A stretch of DNA of 64,000 nt from Ehrlichia muris AS145 (lineage in GTDB: Bacteria > Pseudomonadota > Alphaproteobacteria > Rickettsiales > Anaplasmataceae), in assembly GCF_000508225.1 (NCBI RefSeq), contig NC_023063.1:992001-1056000 (forward strand), in the 5' to 3' direction. Shown here in pieces: positions 9,953 through 20,481 of this stretch (the stretch's first letter is position 1; each line of letters begins with the position of its first letter). A model generated the notes under the pieces. It ran no database searches and had not been told where the DNA came from. It saw only the letters and a list, made by a program, of their open reading frames with translations. The translations under genes were made by a program, and so were the position numbers.

Positions 9953-10641
9953 ACTAGATACAGCAGACCTTTCTAGAAGATCTGCATTATAATAACGTTA
10001 TATGTCTGTCTTTCTCATACATATATTTTAGCGATTTCAGTAAGAAATATTTGAGAATATCTATTTACCACTCAACAAAGCACTTTTTTCCTTATGAATA
10101 TAATACAACCAAAAAATTTTAATTCACAGCATTTAACTAGAAGTATTATACCAAAAAGGTGTATCAATCAGTGGTGTACTAGATACAGCAGACCTTTCTA
10201 GAAGATCTGCATTATAATAACGTTATATGTCTGTCTTTCTCATACATATATTTTAGCGATTTCAGTAAGAAATATTTGAGAATATCTATTTACCACTCAA
10301 CAAAGCACTTTTTTCTTTGTGAATATAATACAACCAAAAAATTTCAATTCACAGCATTTAACTAGAAGTATTATACCAAAAAGGTGTATCAATCAGTGGT
10401 GTACTAGATACAGCAGACCTTTCTAGAAGATCTGCATTATAATAACGTTATATGTCTGTCTTTCTCATACATATATTTTAGCGATTTCAGTAAGAAATAT
10501 TTGAGAATATCTATTTACCACTCAACAAAGCACTTTTTTCTTTGTGAATATAATACAACCAAAAAATTTCAATTCACAGCATTTAACTAGAAGTATTATA
10601 CCAAAAAGGTGTATCAATCAGTGGTGTACTAGATACAGCAA
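9953..10641. repeat. 225-bp tandem array carrying copies of the thiG 3' end
   Basis: ACTAGATACAGCAGACC occurs at 9953, 10178 and 10403, and the matching ACTAGATACAGCA lies inside thiG at 10628, so the period is exactly 225 bp with three full units and a final partial one. The last 59 bases of thiG (10583-10641) are thus repeated downstream of the gene. Each full unit also has a near-perfect 23-base palindrome centred on TTCTAGAA (9963-9985 and the matching places 225 and 450 bp later). Copies differ by only a few bases. Confidence 0.96.
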
Positions 10642-11395
10642 AGTTTTTCTTATGTATAATACCAGCATTATAAGCTATATGACCAGCTTCTACAGCATAT
10701 TTGAAAGCACGGGACATATCTTGAGGAATAACAGACTTTGCAATAGCAGTATTAAGAAGTACAGCATCAAAGCCAATTTCCATTATCATGGCTGCATCAG
10801 ATGGCCTACCTATACCAGCATCAGCTATAATTGTTATTTCCGGAAATCTATTCCTTAATAATTTTAAATTATACATATTAAGTACACCACATCCAGAGCC
10901 TATTGGAGCCACTCCTGGCATTAACACACGACATCCATAATTGATCAATTTCTTACAAACAACCAAATCATCTGTACAATAAGGAAATACCTCAAATCCC
11001 TGACTAATTAATTCTTTTGTTGCTTCACACAATAAGACTAAATCTGGGTATAGAGTATACTCATCCCCTATCAGCTCTAACTTAACCCAATTAGTACCAA
11101 AAATCTCTCTCGCCATCTGAGACATTAATACCGCATCATTCACTGTAGAACATCCAGCAGTATTAGGTAGAATATGACATCCACTTTTTTTGATTATATT
11201 CCAAAAATCATTACCACCATTTTCAGAGGGCATTTGCCTAGACAAGGATACTGTTACCACCTCAGTACCAGAAAGCTGGATTGACTCGTATAAAATAGCA
11301 GGAGATGGGTACATAGCAGAACCTAATAGTAATCTGCTTTTCAACGATATATCATACAAATTCAACATATATTCTAAATTCTTATTTAATCTCAA
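10583..11395 (-). CDS. thiG: thiazole synthase ThiG
   Basis: ThiG makes the thiazole phosphate half of thiamine from deoxyxylulose phosphate, the glycine imine and the sulfur on ThiS thiocarboxylate. The 270-residue TIM-barrel protein has SRLLLGSAMYPSP near the N-terminus, the active-site lysine region WVKLELIGD, the glycine-rich loop PIGSGCGVLN, and the phosphate-binding ADAGIGRPSDAAMIMEIGFDAVLLNTAIAKS. It lies 107 bp downstream of thiS on the same strand. Its last 59 bases are part of a 225-bp tandem array that continues beyond the stop codon. Confidence 0.95.
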   Translation of the reverse strand: MRLNKNLEYMLNLYDISLKSRLLLGSAMYPSPAILYESIQLSGTEVVTVSLSRQMPSENGGNDFWNIIKKSGCHILPNTAGCSTVNDAVLMSQMAREIFGTNWVKLELIGDEYTLYPDLVLLCEATKELISQGFEVFPYCTDDLVVCKKLINYGCRVLMPGVAPIGSGCGVLNMYNLKLLRNRFPEITIIADAGIGRPSDAAMIMEIGFDAVLLNTAIAKSVIPQDMSRAFKYAVEAGHIAYNAGIIHKKNFAVSSTPLIDTPFWYNTSS

Positions 11396-11502
11396 TAAAT
11401 TTTAACTCAGTAACATATATACTAAAATCAACCCACTATGTTTTTTAAGCAAAGCATACAGACACTCTGCCACATCAAATCCTAACAACACCGAATTTTA
11501 AT

Positions 11503-11727
11503 TTATCCACCTTGCATAGGATACACTATATCAACAATATCTCCATTATTTAAGTAGGTACTGTTATATTTATCTCTTACCACCAAACTCTTATTCACTG
11601 CCACAGCAAACGGTAAGTCAGTATTATAGCCACATTCATCTAAAATCTCACTGAGTGTCAGTTTTGATTTAAATAACATTTTGTTTTGATTAATCACAAT
11701 AGTAATCAACACACTACCTATATTCAA
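11503..11727 (-). CDS. thiS: sulfur carrier protein ThiS
   Basis: This small ubiquitin-fold protein ends in the required Gly-Gly (YPMQGG), which is adenylated and thiocarboxylated to donate sulfur to ThiG. The product is 74 residues with the internal pattern LTLSEILDECGY, FAVAVNKSLVVRDKY and LNNGDIVDIVYPMQGG. Canonical ThiS is about 66 residues; the extra N-terminal residues suggest the start may lie slightly downstream. It precedes thiG on the same strand. No TPP riboswitch was recognised in the spacer at 11728-11979. Confidence 0.93.
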   Translation of the reverse strand: MNIGSVLITIVINQNKMLFKSKLTLSEILDECGYNTDLPFAVAVNKSLVVRDKYNSTYLNNGDIVDIVYPMQGG

Positions 11728-11979
11728 ATTTTCAAAAAAATCTATTTCACAAGATACTTTATCATTAAATTATATTAAAGAAACATTATTTCAAAAACTT
11801 ATAGTAGTATTTTTAGACTGCTATTTATTCAATATTTAAATGGCATCACGATTTGATAATGTAAATAAATTTTTCATTATACATAATAAGTTAATCTATT
11901 TATGCTATTAAAAATATAATTTTAAAAATAAATTAATTCATGGTATTAGATAATTCATATATATTTATGACGACAAACA

Positions 11980-13173
11980 ATGTACCAAAGGAAACAAAGT
12001 TTTGAGAACTACAACACACATTCAGAATCAAGGGATAAAATATTAGAAATATTATCAACCGACCCCTTAAATCTATTACTAGTCATAGTATCACAAATTT
12101 GTAATGTCCCTATAACCGACAATAAGACCTATCGCTACTACAGTATTATACAATCTTATACCAACAAAGCCTATACAAAGATACAAGACAAGAAAGTAAA
12201 ACTATTACTCAAATTATGGTTCAAGGAACTAATACATAAAATCTCAGATAGAATAATAATATTTCCTGAAGATCAAAAAATTATAGATAGAATATTAAAT
12301 AAATTATTTAATAAATTTAAGAACATAAACCCTAACCAACAAATCAAACACACACTTTTCAATAAATTCAGGAAAATAATCCTCAAGTCAGATGTAAACC
12401 TGGAATTAAAGGAATTTTTTCAATCACACGCAGTTAATATTTTAAATCTAATTACATATACAAGTGAAATAACAAGCGAAATAACATCAGCTATAAATAA
12501 TCCAGATGCAACTTTATTAGTAGCATGCCATGGAATAACTAAAATGCATAGTAAAGATTACCCTAATGTACCAATATCTGAAAAAATCAGATATCTGTAC
12601 CAACACATAATGAACATACCACCTATAAACTTAAAAACAGCACTTAAGCTGTTTCCTAAGCAACACATTGTTTTTTCAATACAGAACAAGCTTCTTTACA
12701 GAAGAATAGAACTAAAAAATTACCAAAATAAAACAGAGAAATTTTTAAGACACCAATATCCATGGTATTCCATAACTAATAAGATTAATCAAATTATCCA
12801 CACTTACATTATAAAACCAAGAATTATGAAAAAAATTGAGATTCTAAAACGAATAGAATATGCATTTACAGAAAGCGTGGCTTATGGCGATACTGTGTTT
12901 TTCTTCAAACAATTACAAGTAATACGTCAAGATACCAACATATCTTGGAACCCCTACTATAAAGATATCAAGATATTAGTAAGATCACTAAATGACATGG
13001 CACCATGTACACAAAACATAATGACTACTAAAGAGTTTATCGGAAATATAAAGGTTTATACAGAACATGAACATGCTATAAACCATATCAAAAACAAAAA
13101 AAGAGAACAGATAACACCAGAGAACAAAAAACCACATAAAAGCAATATTATAAAAAAACAAAAAAAGTTCTAA
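11980..13173 (+). CDS. hypothetical lysine-rich protein, orphan
   Basis: I do not recognise this 397-residue protein. There is no signal peptide or membrane segment. It is very rich in Lys, Ile and Asn, predicted mainly helical, and strongly basic. It contains the short internal duplication ITSEITSEITSA near residue 165. It ends in a hydrophilic, highly basic tail (NKKREQITPENKKPHKS, then KKQKKF). Basic hydrophilic C-termini are common in type IV effectors of this family of bacteria, so a secreted effector is possible, but that is inference. It is divergent from thiS, and long spacers flank it. Confidence 0.7.
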   Translation: MYQRKQSFENYNTHSESRDKILEILSTDPLNLLLVIVSQICNVPITDNKTYRYYSIIQSYTNKAYTKIQDKKVKLLLKLWFKELIHKISDRIIIFPEDQKIIDRILNKLFNKFKNINPNQQIKHTLFNKFRKIILKSDVNLELKEFFQSHAVNILNLITYTSEITSEITSAINNPDATLLVACHGITKMHSKDYPNVPISEKIRYLYQHIMNIPPINLKTALKLFPKQHIVFSIQNKLLYRRIELKNYQNKTEKFLRHQYPWYSITNKINQIIHTYIIKPRIMKKIEILKRIEYAFTESVAYGDTVFFFKQLQVIRQDTNISWNPYYKDIKILVRSLNDMAPCTQNIMTTKEFIGNIKVYTEHEHAINHIKNKKREQITPENKKPHKSNIIKKQKKF

Positions 13174-14164
13174 AACACACCAAGCACATTGCAAAAAAAC
13201 ACACAAAATCACTCACGAGCAAGATAAGAAAGATAATACACAACAAACAAAAAACCACACTTGAAACTCTTCCAACTCCCTCAACAAGTTTTATGTCCAT
13301 TGATCCAACATCTTTTATAAAATCTACACATACTCATTCCAACCCTAGTATTTACAAAAAAACGTAGCTATTAAATTGATTGTATAACCATACTATAAAG
13401 GTACATCTAAAATGTTATATAATACGTATAGATAACATTACCTATAATTCTCCAAAGGTCATATTTCCAACATTACTAGTAATAACCATAAATCTATGAC
13501 TATATATCTTACTATAAAACTCAACACAATATTCCTTCATCAAGAATACATTGAAGTCAGGATAGTAGTACATAACACAAAAAGTTTTTAATATTGCTTC
13601 CACCTCAATACAACAGTACAACATACTTTTTACACTGCATTCAACATATTTAACACAGTATTTTTATAGTAATAAAACCAACCAAGCATTGATAAGTTAC
13701 TATAATAAAGTGTCATACATATAAGATTTATTCACATACTTCACAAAATATTTAATTAAGTACTTGTTTCTACAATAATAAACATAGATAAACAACTGAC
13801 AAAGTAAATTATGATCAATAAATCAAACATCCCATATATAAACCTTACTTACATATCAAACACAAAACATCTAAGAAGTACTATTTATCATAGCAACAAA
13901 AGATAAATCACCAACAGATGATAAAAAATCACAAAGTCCTTATATATGAATTTTATCTATATCAAACACTTAAGAAGTATCCTTCTATATAAATAACAAA
14001 CACTAATCTCCAAGTTATTGTAAGTAGAATAAAAGCTTCTACACATAAACTCTAGTACATACTAAAGTAAAACATTCAAGATTTACCATAACAATAAAAA
14101 ACAGATAGACCTATGATCAAGTTCTTGTTAACAGAATCAAACATTTTTTATATATAAACTTTAT
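13174..14164. repeat. long spacer with decayed ~105-bp tandem array ending in nfuA
   Basis: No supported gene is present; a 60-codon minus-strand frame at 13442-13624 has no recognisable features. A decayed array can be read: ATATAAGATTTATTCACATACTTCACAAA (in two parts from 13719), TATATAAACCTTACTTACA (13833), TATATGAATTTTATCTATA (13943), ACATAAACTCTAGTACATAC (14042) and TATATAAACTTTATCTACTG (14151). The spacing is about 100-117 bp. The last unit runs into the nfuA 3' end, whose stop is at 14165, so this looks like an old form of the gene-end arrays. Confidence 0.55.
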
Positions 14165-14725
14165 CTACTGAATACTTTCTACACCTTGTATATCCGGAAT
14201 ATAATAATTCAACATATTATATATGCCTTCTTTCAAAGTAATTGAAGCACTTGGACATCCTGAACATGCTCCTCTTAATTTTACAAAAACAATACCATTA
14301 CTATATCCTTTGAATTTTATATCTCCACCATCCTGCATAACAGCGGGTTTCACATAATTATCTATTAATTCTTTAATCTTCTCAACCATCTCAACATCTT
14401 TTTCATCGAAAAACTCTTCCATCTCTTCTTTATCAAAATCTGATGTAGCATTATCTGGATTAAGCGTTAGAAAATCCATAATAACAGTTAGAACTTCTGG
14501 TTTCAGAACATCCCACTCAATATCACTAGATTTCGTTACCGATACAAAATCACCTCCAAAAAACACACCTCTTACATGTTCTATTTTAAACAACACTGTT
14601 GCAAGAGGAGAACTTTCAGCTGTAACACTATCAACAAATTCACTAATTTTACCATTATTAACAGGAACACCTGGCATAAATTTTAAAGTATCAGGATTTG
14701 GAGTTTCCTCGATTTGTATAAACAT
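14165..14725 (-). CDS. NfuA-like iron-sulfur cluster carrier (NifU C-terminal domain)
   Basis: This protein carries Fe-S clusters to client enzymes. The 187-residue product has the N-terminal Nfu domain (MFIQIEETPNPDTLKFMPG, then FFGGDFVSVTK). A C-terminal NifU-like domain follows from about residue 110, with the cluster-binding CxxC in RGACSGCPSASITLK and the preceding AVMQDGGDIKFKGY. The architecture matches mitochondrial NFU1 and alphaproteobacterial homologues. The frame opens 16 codons earlier, at 14773. The start at 14725 is chosen because the conserved domain begins exactly there and it avoids overlap with the divergent J-protein gene. Confidence 0.9.
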   Translation of the reverse strand: MFIQIEETPNPDTLKFMPGVPVNNGKISEFVDSVTAESSPLATVLFKIEHVRGVFFGGDFVSVTKSSDIEWDVLKPEVLTVIMDFLTLNPDNATSDFDKEEMEEFFDEKDVEMVEKIKELIDNYVKPAVMQDGGDIKFKGYSNGIVFVKLRGACSGCPSASITLKEGIYNMLNYYIPDIQGVESIQ

Positions 14726-14765
14726 AATAAACCATTTGCAAAAAAATACTTTTAACTTGTATAAT

Positions 14766-15158
14766 ATGGGCATACCTTACTTAAATCAAGTCATTTATAT
14801 GTGGTTTATCTTTTTAGTAATATTCTCTATAATAGGCGTCATATTTGTATTACCAATTATTGGATTGATTATATTTTTAGTATTAAAAAGGAATAGCATA
14901 ATCAGCATGAGTGAAATAATGACTTCCACTTTGAATAAGGTAATGAACGAAGCAAACATGTACAGTAGTTTTAAAAGTACAAGTAGTAATCTATCTAAGG
15001 AAGAAGCACTAGAAATACTAGGGTTAGAAAAAAATGCAAGTCAAGAACAAATCAACGCAGCTTATCATAAACTAATGAAATCTATGCATCCAGATAAGGG
15101 AGGATCACCTTACTTAGCACAAAAACTAAACGAAGCACGGGACACATTATTAAACTAA
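14766..15158 (+). CDS. membrane-anchored J-domain protein (Pam18/DjlA-like)
   Basis: This is a DnaK co-chaperone tethered to the inner membrane. From the ATG at 14766 the protein is 130 residues. It has hydrophobic segments at about residues 12-40 (MWFIFLVIFSIIGVIF and IIGLIIFLVL), a linker, then a C-terminal J domain (EEALEILGLEKNASQEQINAAYHKLMKSMHPDKGG) with the essential HPD tripeptide. The layout resembles mitochondrial Tim14/Pam18. An upstream in-frame ATG at 14736 would overlap the nfuA promoter region. The last 23 bases are the first part of a 134-bp tandem array downstream. Confidence 0.85.
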   Translation: MGIPYLNQVIYMWFIFLVIFSIIGVIFVLPIIGLIIFLVLKRNSIISMSEIMTSTLNKVMNEANMYSSFKSTSSNLSKEEALEILGLEKNASQEQINAAYHKLMKSMHPDKGGSPYLAQKLNEARDTLLN

Positions 15159-15940
15159 ATAAAAACCACCCACAATCAGCATTTTGCAATAATGTAAAAC
15201 ACACTTATACAACCTTTACAACCGACATCCAACAAGGAAAGCTCTTTTTTTACTTAGCAACTACAGAAACACGGGACACATTATTAAACTAAATAAAAAC
15301 CACTCGCAATCAGCATTTTGCAATAATGTAAAACCCACTTATACAACCTTTACAACCGACATCCAACAAGGAAAGCTCTTTTTTTACTTGCAACTACAGA
15401 AACACGGGACACATTATTAAACTAAATAAAAACCACCCACAATCAGCATTTTGCAATAATGTAAAAACCACTTATACAACCTTTACAACCGACATCCAAC
15501 AAGGAAAGCTCTTTTTTTACTTAGCAACTACAGAAACACGGGACACATTATTAAACTAAATAAAAACCACTCGCAATCAGCATTTTGCAATAATGTAAAA
15601 CACACTTATACAACCTTTACAACCGACATCCAACAAGGAAAGCTCTTTTTTTACTTAGCAACTACAGAAACACGGGACACATTATTAAACTAAATAAAAA
15701 CCACTCGCAATCAGCATTTTGCAATAATGTAAAACCCACTTATACAACCTTTACAACCGACATCCAACAAGGAAAGCTCTTTTTTTACTTAGCAACTACA
15801 GAAACACGGGACACATTATTAAATTAAATAAAAACCACTCGCAATCAGCATTTTGCAATAATGTAAAACCCACTTATACAACCTTTACAACCGACATCCA
15901 ACAAGGAAAGCCTTTTTTTACTTAGCAACTACAGAAACAC
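15136..15940. repeat. 134-bp tandem array, six copies, starting in the J-protein gene
   Basis: CACGGGACACATTATTAAA starts at 15136 (inside the J-protein gene), 15270, 15403, 15537, 15671 and 15805, and a broken seventh start lies at 15938. Spacing is 133-134 bp. Each copy thus carries the last 23 bases of the gene, with its stop codon, followed by the same spacer with a run of seven or eight T. Copies differ by single bases or one- to two-base indels. Confidence 0.97.
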
Positions 15941-16122
15941 ATAATACAATATTAAACTAATAAAACACATAGTAACATTACAAAACTCTTGGCAATATAT
16001 AAATAACTTCACTTTCTTTATAGTATCAATTTTATCTGATAACTTCCTATTTAGAATCCACTTTCACCTACAAATGTTACAAATAGTTTTAGTTATATGC
16101 CAACATACCGGTATATTACAGA

Positions 16123-17511
16123 TCAACTATTCATCATATCAAAGAATTCATTGTTATCTTTAGTTATGGATAATTTATCTCTCAAGAATTCCATTGCTTC
16201 AACAGAACCCATTGATGATAACAACCTTCTTAATAACCACACCTTCTTTAAACATACATTATCTATTAACATATCTTCTTTTCTTGTACCAGATTTTGAA
16301 ATGTCTATTGCTGGATATACTCTTTTATCAGATATTTTTCTATCTAATATTATTTCACAATTTCCTGTTCCTTTAAACTCTTCAAATATCACTTCATCCA
16401 TTTTTGATCCAGTTTCAATCAGTGCTGTTGCTATTATTGTTAATGATCCTCCATTCTCTATATTTCTTGCTGCTCCAAAAAATCTTTTTGGTCTCTGCAA
16501 AGCATTAGAATCTACCCCACCAGTTAGTACTTTTCCTGAGGATGGTATCACTGAGTTATATGCTCTTGCTAATCTTGTAATTGAATCAAGCAATATTACA
16601 ACATTCTTTTTATGTTCCACCATTCTTTTTGCCTTTTCAATCACAATTTCTGCAAGTTGTACATGTCTATATCCAGGCTCATCAAATGTAGAACTTACTA
16701 CTTCACCTTTTACCGATCTACACATGTCTGTCACTTCTTCTGGTCTTTCACCTATAAGTAACACTATTAATTCTATATCTGGGTGATTTACAGATATTGA
16801 ATGTGCTATTTGTTGTAATATTATTGTTTTTCCAGCTCTTGGTGGAGCAACTATCAGAGCCCTCTGTCCTTTACCCAAAGGAGCAACTATATCTATTACC
16901 CTCATGCTTATATCTTTTTTATTCAGGCTAATAGGATCATTACATTCTAATAATATTCTTTCTTCTGGATATAAAGGAATTAAATCATCAAAGTGCACAT
17001 ATCTTTGTAACTTTGCCATATCCGTAAAGTTTATGCTGTGTGCTTTTACTAATGTAAAATATCTTTCTTTTTCGCTTGGAGCTCTTATTTCTCCACTTAC
17101 TATATCACCTGTTCTTAAATTAAACTTCTTTATTTGTCCTGCAGAAATATATACATCATCACCACTTGCAGCATAATTTGCTTCAGGAGATCTTAAGAAT
17201 CCAAAACCATCAGATAATATTTCTACTACCCCTCCTCCTATCGCTGCACCTCCATCACTGACTACTTTTTTCATTAGGTGGAAGATTATCTCTTGTTTTA
17301 GCATCCTCCCATTACTTACTACTCCAAGATCTTCTGCTATTTTTAACAGATCTTCTATAGTTTTCTTCTTTAATTCACTTAAATCCAGTACTTTTACTTC
17401 CTGTCCTGATACCTGATCATCTGCTCTCCCTTCTATTATTTCCTCTTGTAGCTCTACTTTTACTACTTCATCCTCTTCTTTGTCTAATACAATATCTTCT
17501 GATTCCGACAT
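16123..17511 (-). CDS. rho: transcription termination factor Rho
   Basis: Rho is the hexameric RNA-dependent ATPase that ends transcription at Rho-dependent terminators. The 462-residue protein has an acidic N-terminal extension of about 45 residues, the Rho N-terminal helical domain ([20 protein letters not shown]), and the RNA-binding cold-shock fold ([36 protein letters not shown]). The ATPase core has Walker [15 protein letters not shown] near residue 225, [12 protein letters not shown], and the Q/R loops ([20 protein letters not shown]). It is complete. It is monocistronic, with long spacers on both sides; clear intrinsic terminators are scarce here, consistent with reliance on Rho. Confidence 0.97.
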   Translation of the reverse strand: MSESEDIVLDKEEDEVVKVELQEEIIEGRADDQVSGQEVKVLDLSELKKKTIEDLLKIAEDLGVVSNGRMLKQEIIFHLMKKVVSDGGAAIGGGVVEILSDGFGFLRSPEANYAASGDDVYISAGQIKKFNLRTGDIVSGEIRAPSEKERYFTLVKAHSINFTDMAKLQRYVHFDDLIPLYPEERILLECNDPISLNKKDISMRVIDIVAPLGKGQRALIVAPPRAGKTIILQQIAHSISVNHPDIELIVLLIGERPEEVTDMCRSVKGEVVSSTFDEPGYRHVQLAEIVIEKAKRMVEHKKNVVILLDSITRLARAYNSVIPSSGKVLTGGVDSNALQRPKRFFGAARNIENGGSLTIIATALIETGSKMDEVIFEEFKGTGNCEIILDRKISDKRVYPAIDISKSGTRKEDMLIDNVCLKKVWLLRRLLSSMGSVEAMEFLRDKLSITKDNNEFFDMMNS

Positions 17512-18428
17512 AAAAACTCTCTCTATACTAAAATAAGTTAGGTTACTAATTGTCCAAGCATTTTATATAATCCTTACGTAACGTATAAATAAACCTTTAA
17601 CATTACATATAGTACTTGAAACAAATTGATCAGTAACGGCAAACTTCCTACTCCAAGTATTTACATAGTAAATCTTGTACATATGGTGGCACGTTTGCTA
17701 AATTAGCATACTTTTTTATTTTGACAACACATAAATTATTTAATCGCAATAACTTTCAACTCTATTACATATCACTTACTATGAACTAACTAATGGCATG
17801 TCATACATAACCGCACCACAAGAAAAACCTATATCATAGACATACATTAACTAACATTAGACACAATATATCAGCACTTGCGTACCCACATAAACCTATA
17901 ACATACCATGAGAAGCATTAAAAAAATATACGAACCACTGATTAATCTCATAAATATTACGTTATTGTAATACAGAGTCAATACCTAACTTTTTATTATA
18001 TATAACATTTAAAAATATACAAATAAAAAACTAGTGTTAAATTTTTATAATATATCTAAACATATTATTACATGTTTCAGCATAGGAAAAACCATTAATT
18101 GAAATTACTGTTTGTCAGAAAATTATTATTCTGGTAGACTACATGGCCTATTAATAGATTAAATGAATATCTTATAATTTATTAATTATTATTTGACATA
18201 TTTGTTAATGATAGACTTTTATATATAAGAGGGGGGGGTTGTATTCTATTAATAATATCATAGCTCAATATGATTAACATTCAGATTTAGTGTTAAATAT
18301 TCTATTATCAGAGTAACATAAAATCATGATCAAATTATTTAATAATTTACATTTATTTCTCAAGTGGTATAGATAAAGCCATGTATTGTTAAAAAAATCA
18401 CCTTAAGTTATAAGTAGGAGTTAAAATA
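17512..18428. other. long divergent spacer with an 8-G tract
   Basis: A 917-bp spacer between the divergent rho and hslV starts. No gene is seen. A TTGACA lies at 18193-18198, with AT-rich -10-like sequence 18-21 bases downstream. A run of eight G occupies 18231-18238, unusual in such AT-rich DNA. The hslV ribosome binding site (TAGGAG, 18415-18420) lies at the right end. Confidence 0.55.
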
Positions 18429-18998
18429 ATGGAACACAAAGACAATAATGTAATGTATGGTACCACTATTTTATGTATTCGCAGAAACAATAACGTAATA
18501 ATTGCAGGAGATGGACAGGTATCTTTAGGACATACTGTAGTAAAAAATTCAGCAAAAAAAATAAAACGTTTAGCTAATGATACAGTAATCACAGGATTTG
18601 CCGGGGCAACAGCAGATGCTTTTACCTTATTTGAAAGATTAGAAAGTAAACTAGAGAAACACCCTGGACAACTGCTTCGCGCATGTGTAGAATTAGCAAA
18701 AGATTGGAGAATGGACAGATATCTGCGCAGATTAGAAGCAATGATGATTGTTGCAGATAAGTCAATATCTCTAATAATATCAGGCAACGGAGATGTTTTA
18801 GAACCAGAAAATGGGATTGCGGCTATTGGATCAGGAGGGAATTACGCATTAGCAGCAGCAAAAGCTTTATGCGAATCTAATGATCAACTTTCTCAAAATA
18901 TGACTTTAGAATACATAATTACTACTGCAATGAAAATAGCTTCTGAAATATGTATTTATACAAATAACAATATTATTATGGAAAAAATAGAGGATTAA
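18429..18998 (+). CDS. hslV: HslV (ClpQ) protease subunit
   Basis: This is the proteasome-like peptidase of the HslVU ATP-dependent protease. The 189-residue product has the N-terminal threonine nucleophile after a short propeptide: residues 12-13 in [11 protein letters not shown], so maturation should remove 11 residues. It also has [17 protein letters not shown], the [18 protein letters not shown] segment and [19 protein letters not shown] good Shine-Dalgarno (TAGGAG) lies 8 bases before the ATG. It is followed one base later by hslU, as expected for an operon. Confidence 0.97.
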   Translation: MEHKDNNVMYGTTILCIRRNNNVIIAGDGQVSLGHTVVKNSAKKIKRLANDTVITGFAGATADAFTLFERLESKLEKHPGQLLRACVELAKDWRMDRYLRRLEAMMIVADKSISLIISGNGDVLEPENGIAAIGSGGNYALAAAKALCESNDQLSQNMTLEYIITTAMKIASEICIYTNNNIIMEKIED

Positions 18999-18999
18999 A

Positions 19000-20478
19000 A
19001 TGTTTGTCACACCAAATAATAAACTCAAATTAAATGATGATACAGCAAATACAACAGATGCCATAAATAATGGACAAGCTGGTTACGCACTACTAAAAAG
19101 CGAAAATACTACTAATACAGCAGCCTGTGAAGATGGAACAAATTTAGATGTAGATGACTCATATAGCTCTCAAGAACTAACTCCTCAACAAATTACACAA
19201 GAATTAGACAGGTTTATTATAGGACAAGCAGACGCAAAACGTGCTGTAGCTATTGCTTTAAGAAATCGCTGGCGCCGTAATAGAGTACCTGAACCATTAA
19301 GAGAAGAGATTATTCCTAAAAACATTTTAATGATAGGACATACAGGTATTGGCAAAACAGAAATAGCTCGTAGACTAGCAAAACTTGCAAAAGCACCTTT
19401 TATAAAAGTTGAGGCTACCAAATTTACTGAAATAGGATATGTAGGTAGAGATGTAGATTCTATTATACGTGACTTAGTTGATGTAGCTATTAACCTAGTA
19501 AAAGAAAAATTCCGTAAAATTGTAGAGAAAAAAGCAAAAACTTTATCAGAAAATATAATTCTTGATGCATTGATTGGAGCTGATGCAAGTCAAGAAACAA
19601 AAACCATTTTCCAAAACAAGCTAAGAAATGGTGAATTTGAAAATTCTGAGATTTCAATATCCATCAAAGAAAGTAAAAATGTAATCCCTTCCATTGATGT
19701 TCCTAATATTCCAGGAAGTCAAGTTGGCATTATGAACATCAACGAGATTGTACATAAAATGTTAGGAAATAATAAACAACTCAAAACCATAAAAGTTACT
19801 GTAAAAGAGGCAAGAGAACTGCTGATTAATGAAGAAAGTGAAAAATTAATGGATGAGGACAAGATAATAAAGGAAGCTTTGCAACTAGCAAGTAATGATG
19901 GTATTGTGTTCTTAGATGAAATAGATAAAATTGCAGCTCGTACAGAAATCAGAGGAGAAGTTAACAGAGAAGGTGTACAAAGAGATCTTTTACCATTGCT
20001 TGAAGGAACAAGTGTAACAACAAAATATGGCACTATTACAACCGATCATATTTTATTCATAGCATCTGGAGCATTTCACCTGGCTAAGCCTTCTGATTTA
20101 TTACCTGAACTGCAAGGACGTCTTCCTATACGAGTAGAGCTTAAACCGCTTAGCAAAGACGATTTAGTGCGAATTTTAACTGAACCAGAATCAAGTTTAT
20201 TAAAGCAGTACTGCGCATTAATGAAAACTGAAAATATTACTATTGACTTTACTGATGAAGGGGTATCTACTATAGCAGAAATAGCATCCACAGTTAACAG
20301 AGAAGTTGAAAACATTGGAGCTCGTAGATTACACACTATTTTAGAAAAACTAATGGAAGATATCAGCTATACTGCAACAGAAAATAGTGGTAAAACATAT
20401 GTAATCGATAGCGAATATGTAAAGAAGAAATTGGAAGATATTTCAAAGCAATTAGATTTATCAAAATTTATACTATAA
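19000..20478 (+). CDS. hslU: HslU (ClpY) ATPase subunit
   Basis: This AAA+ unfoldase feeds substrates to HslV. The 492-residue product contains the conserved start [17 protein letters not shown] near residue 60, Walker [10 protein letters not shown], the pore-region GYVGRD, the intermediate I domain, Walker [13 protein letters not shown], the sensor-type segment [11 protein letters not shown], and a C-terminal [18 protein letters not shown] with the tail KFIL that docks into HslV. The first ~58 residues (Asn/Thr/Asp-rich) have no counterpart in typical HslU of about 440 residues. No other ATG is available in frame, so either the extension is real or a non-ATG start is used. Confidence 0.96.
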   Translation: MFVTPNNKLKLNDDTANTTDAINNGQAGYALLKSENTTNTAACEDGTNLDVDDSYSSQELTPQQITQELDRFIIGQADAKRAVAIALRNRWRRNRVPEPLREEIIPKNILMIGHTGIGKTEIARRLAKLAKAPFIKVEATKFTEIGYVGRDVDSIIRDLVDVAINLVKEKFRKIVEKKAKTLSENIILDALIGADASQETKTIFQNKLRNGEFENSEISISIKESKNVIPSIDVPNIPGSQVGIMNINEIVHKMLGNNKQLKTIKVTVKEARELLINEESEKLMDEDKIIKEALQLASNDGIVFLDEIDKIAARTEIRGEVNREGVQRDLLPLLEGTSVTTKYGTITTDHILFIASGAFHLAKPSDLLPELQGRLPIRVELKPLSKDDLVRILTEPESSLLKQYCALMKTENITIDFTDEGVSTIAEIASTVNREVENIGARRLHTILEKLMEDISYTATENSGKTYVIDSEYVKKKLEDISKQLDLSKFIL

Positions 20479-20481
20479 GTC

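Noticed and set aside
9953-10641. insertion sequence
   Set aside because: No transposase frame or terminal inverted repeats; the array is a simple tandem duplication including a gene end.
10544-10858. 104-codon plus-strand frame across the repeat and thiG
   Set aside because: Antisense to thiG and partly made of the 225-bp repeat.
11728-11979. TPP riboswitch upstream of thiS
   Set aside because: The conserved CTGAGA and ACCTGA boxes are not seen on the minus strand.
13442-13624. 60-codon minus-strand open frame
   Set aside because: No family features, no clear ribosome binding site, and it lies in a decayed-repeat spacer; AT-rich frames of this size are expected by chance.
15136-15940. CRISPR array
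   Set aside because: Units are contiguous 134-bp tandem repeats without unique spacers, and no cas genes are nearby; the same holds for the other arrays.
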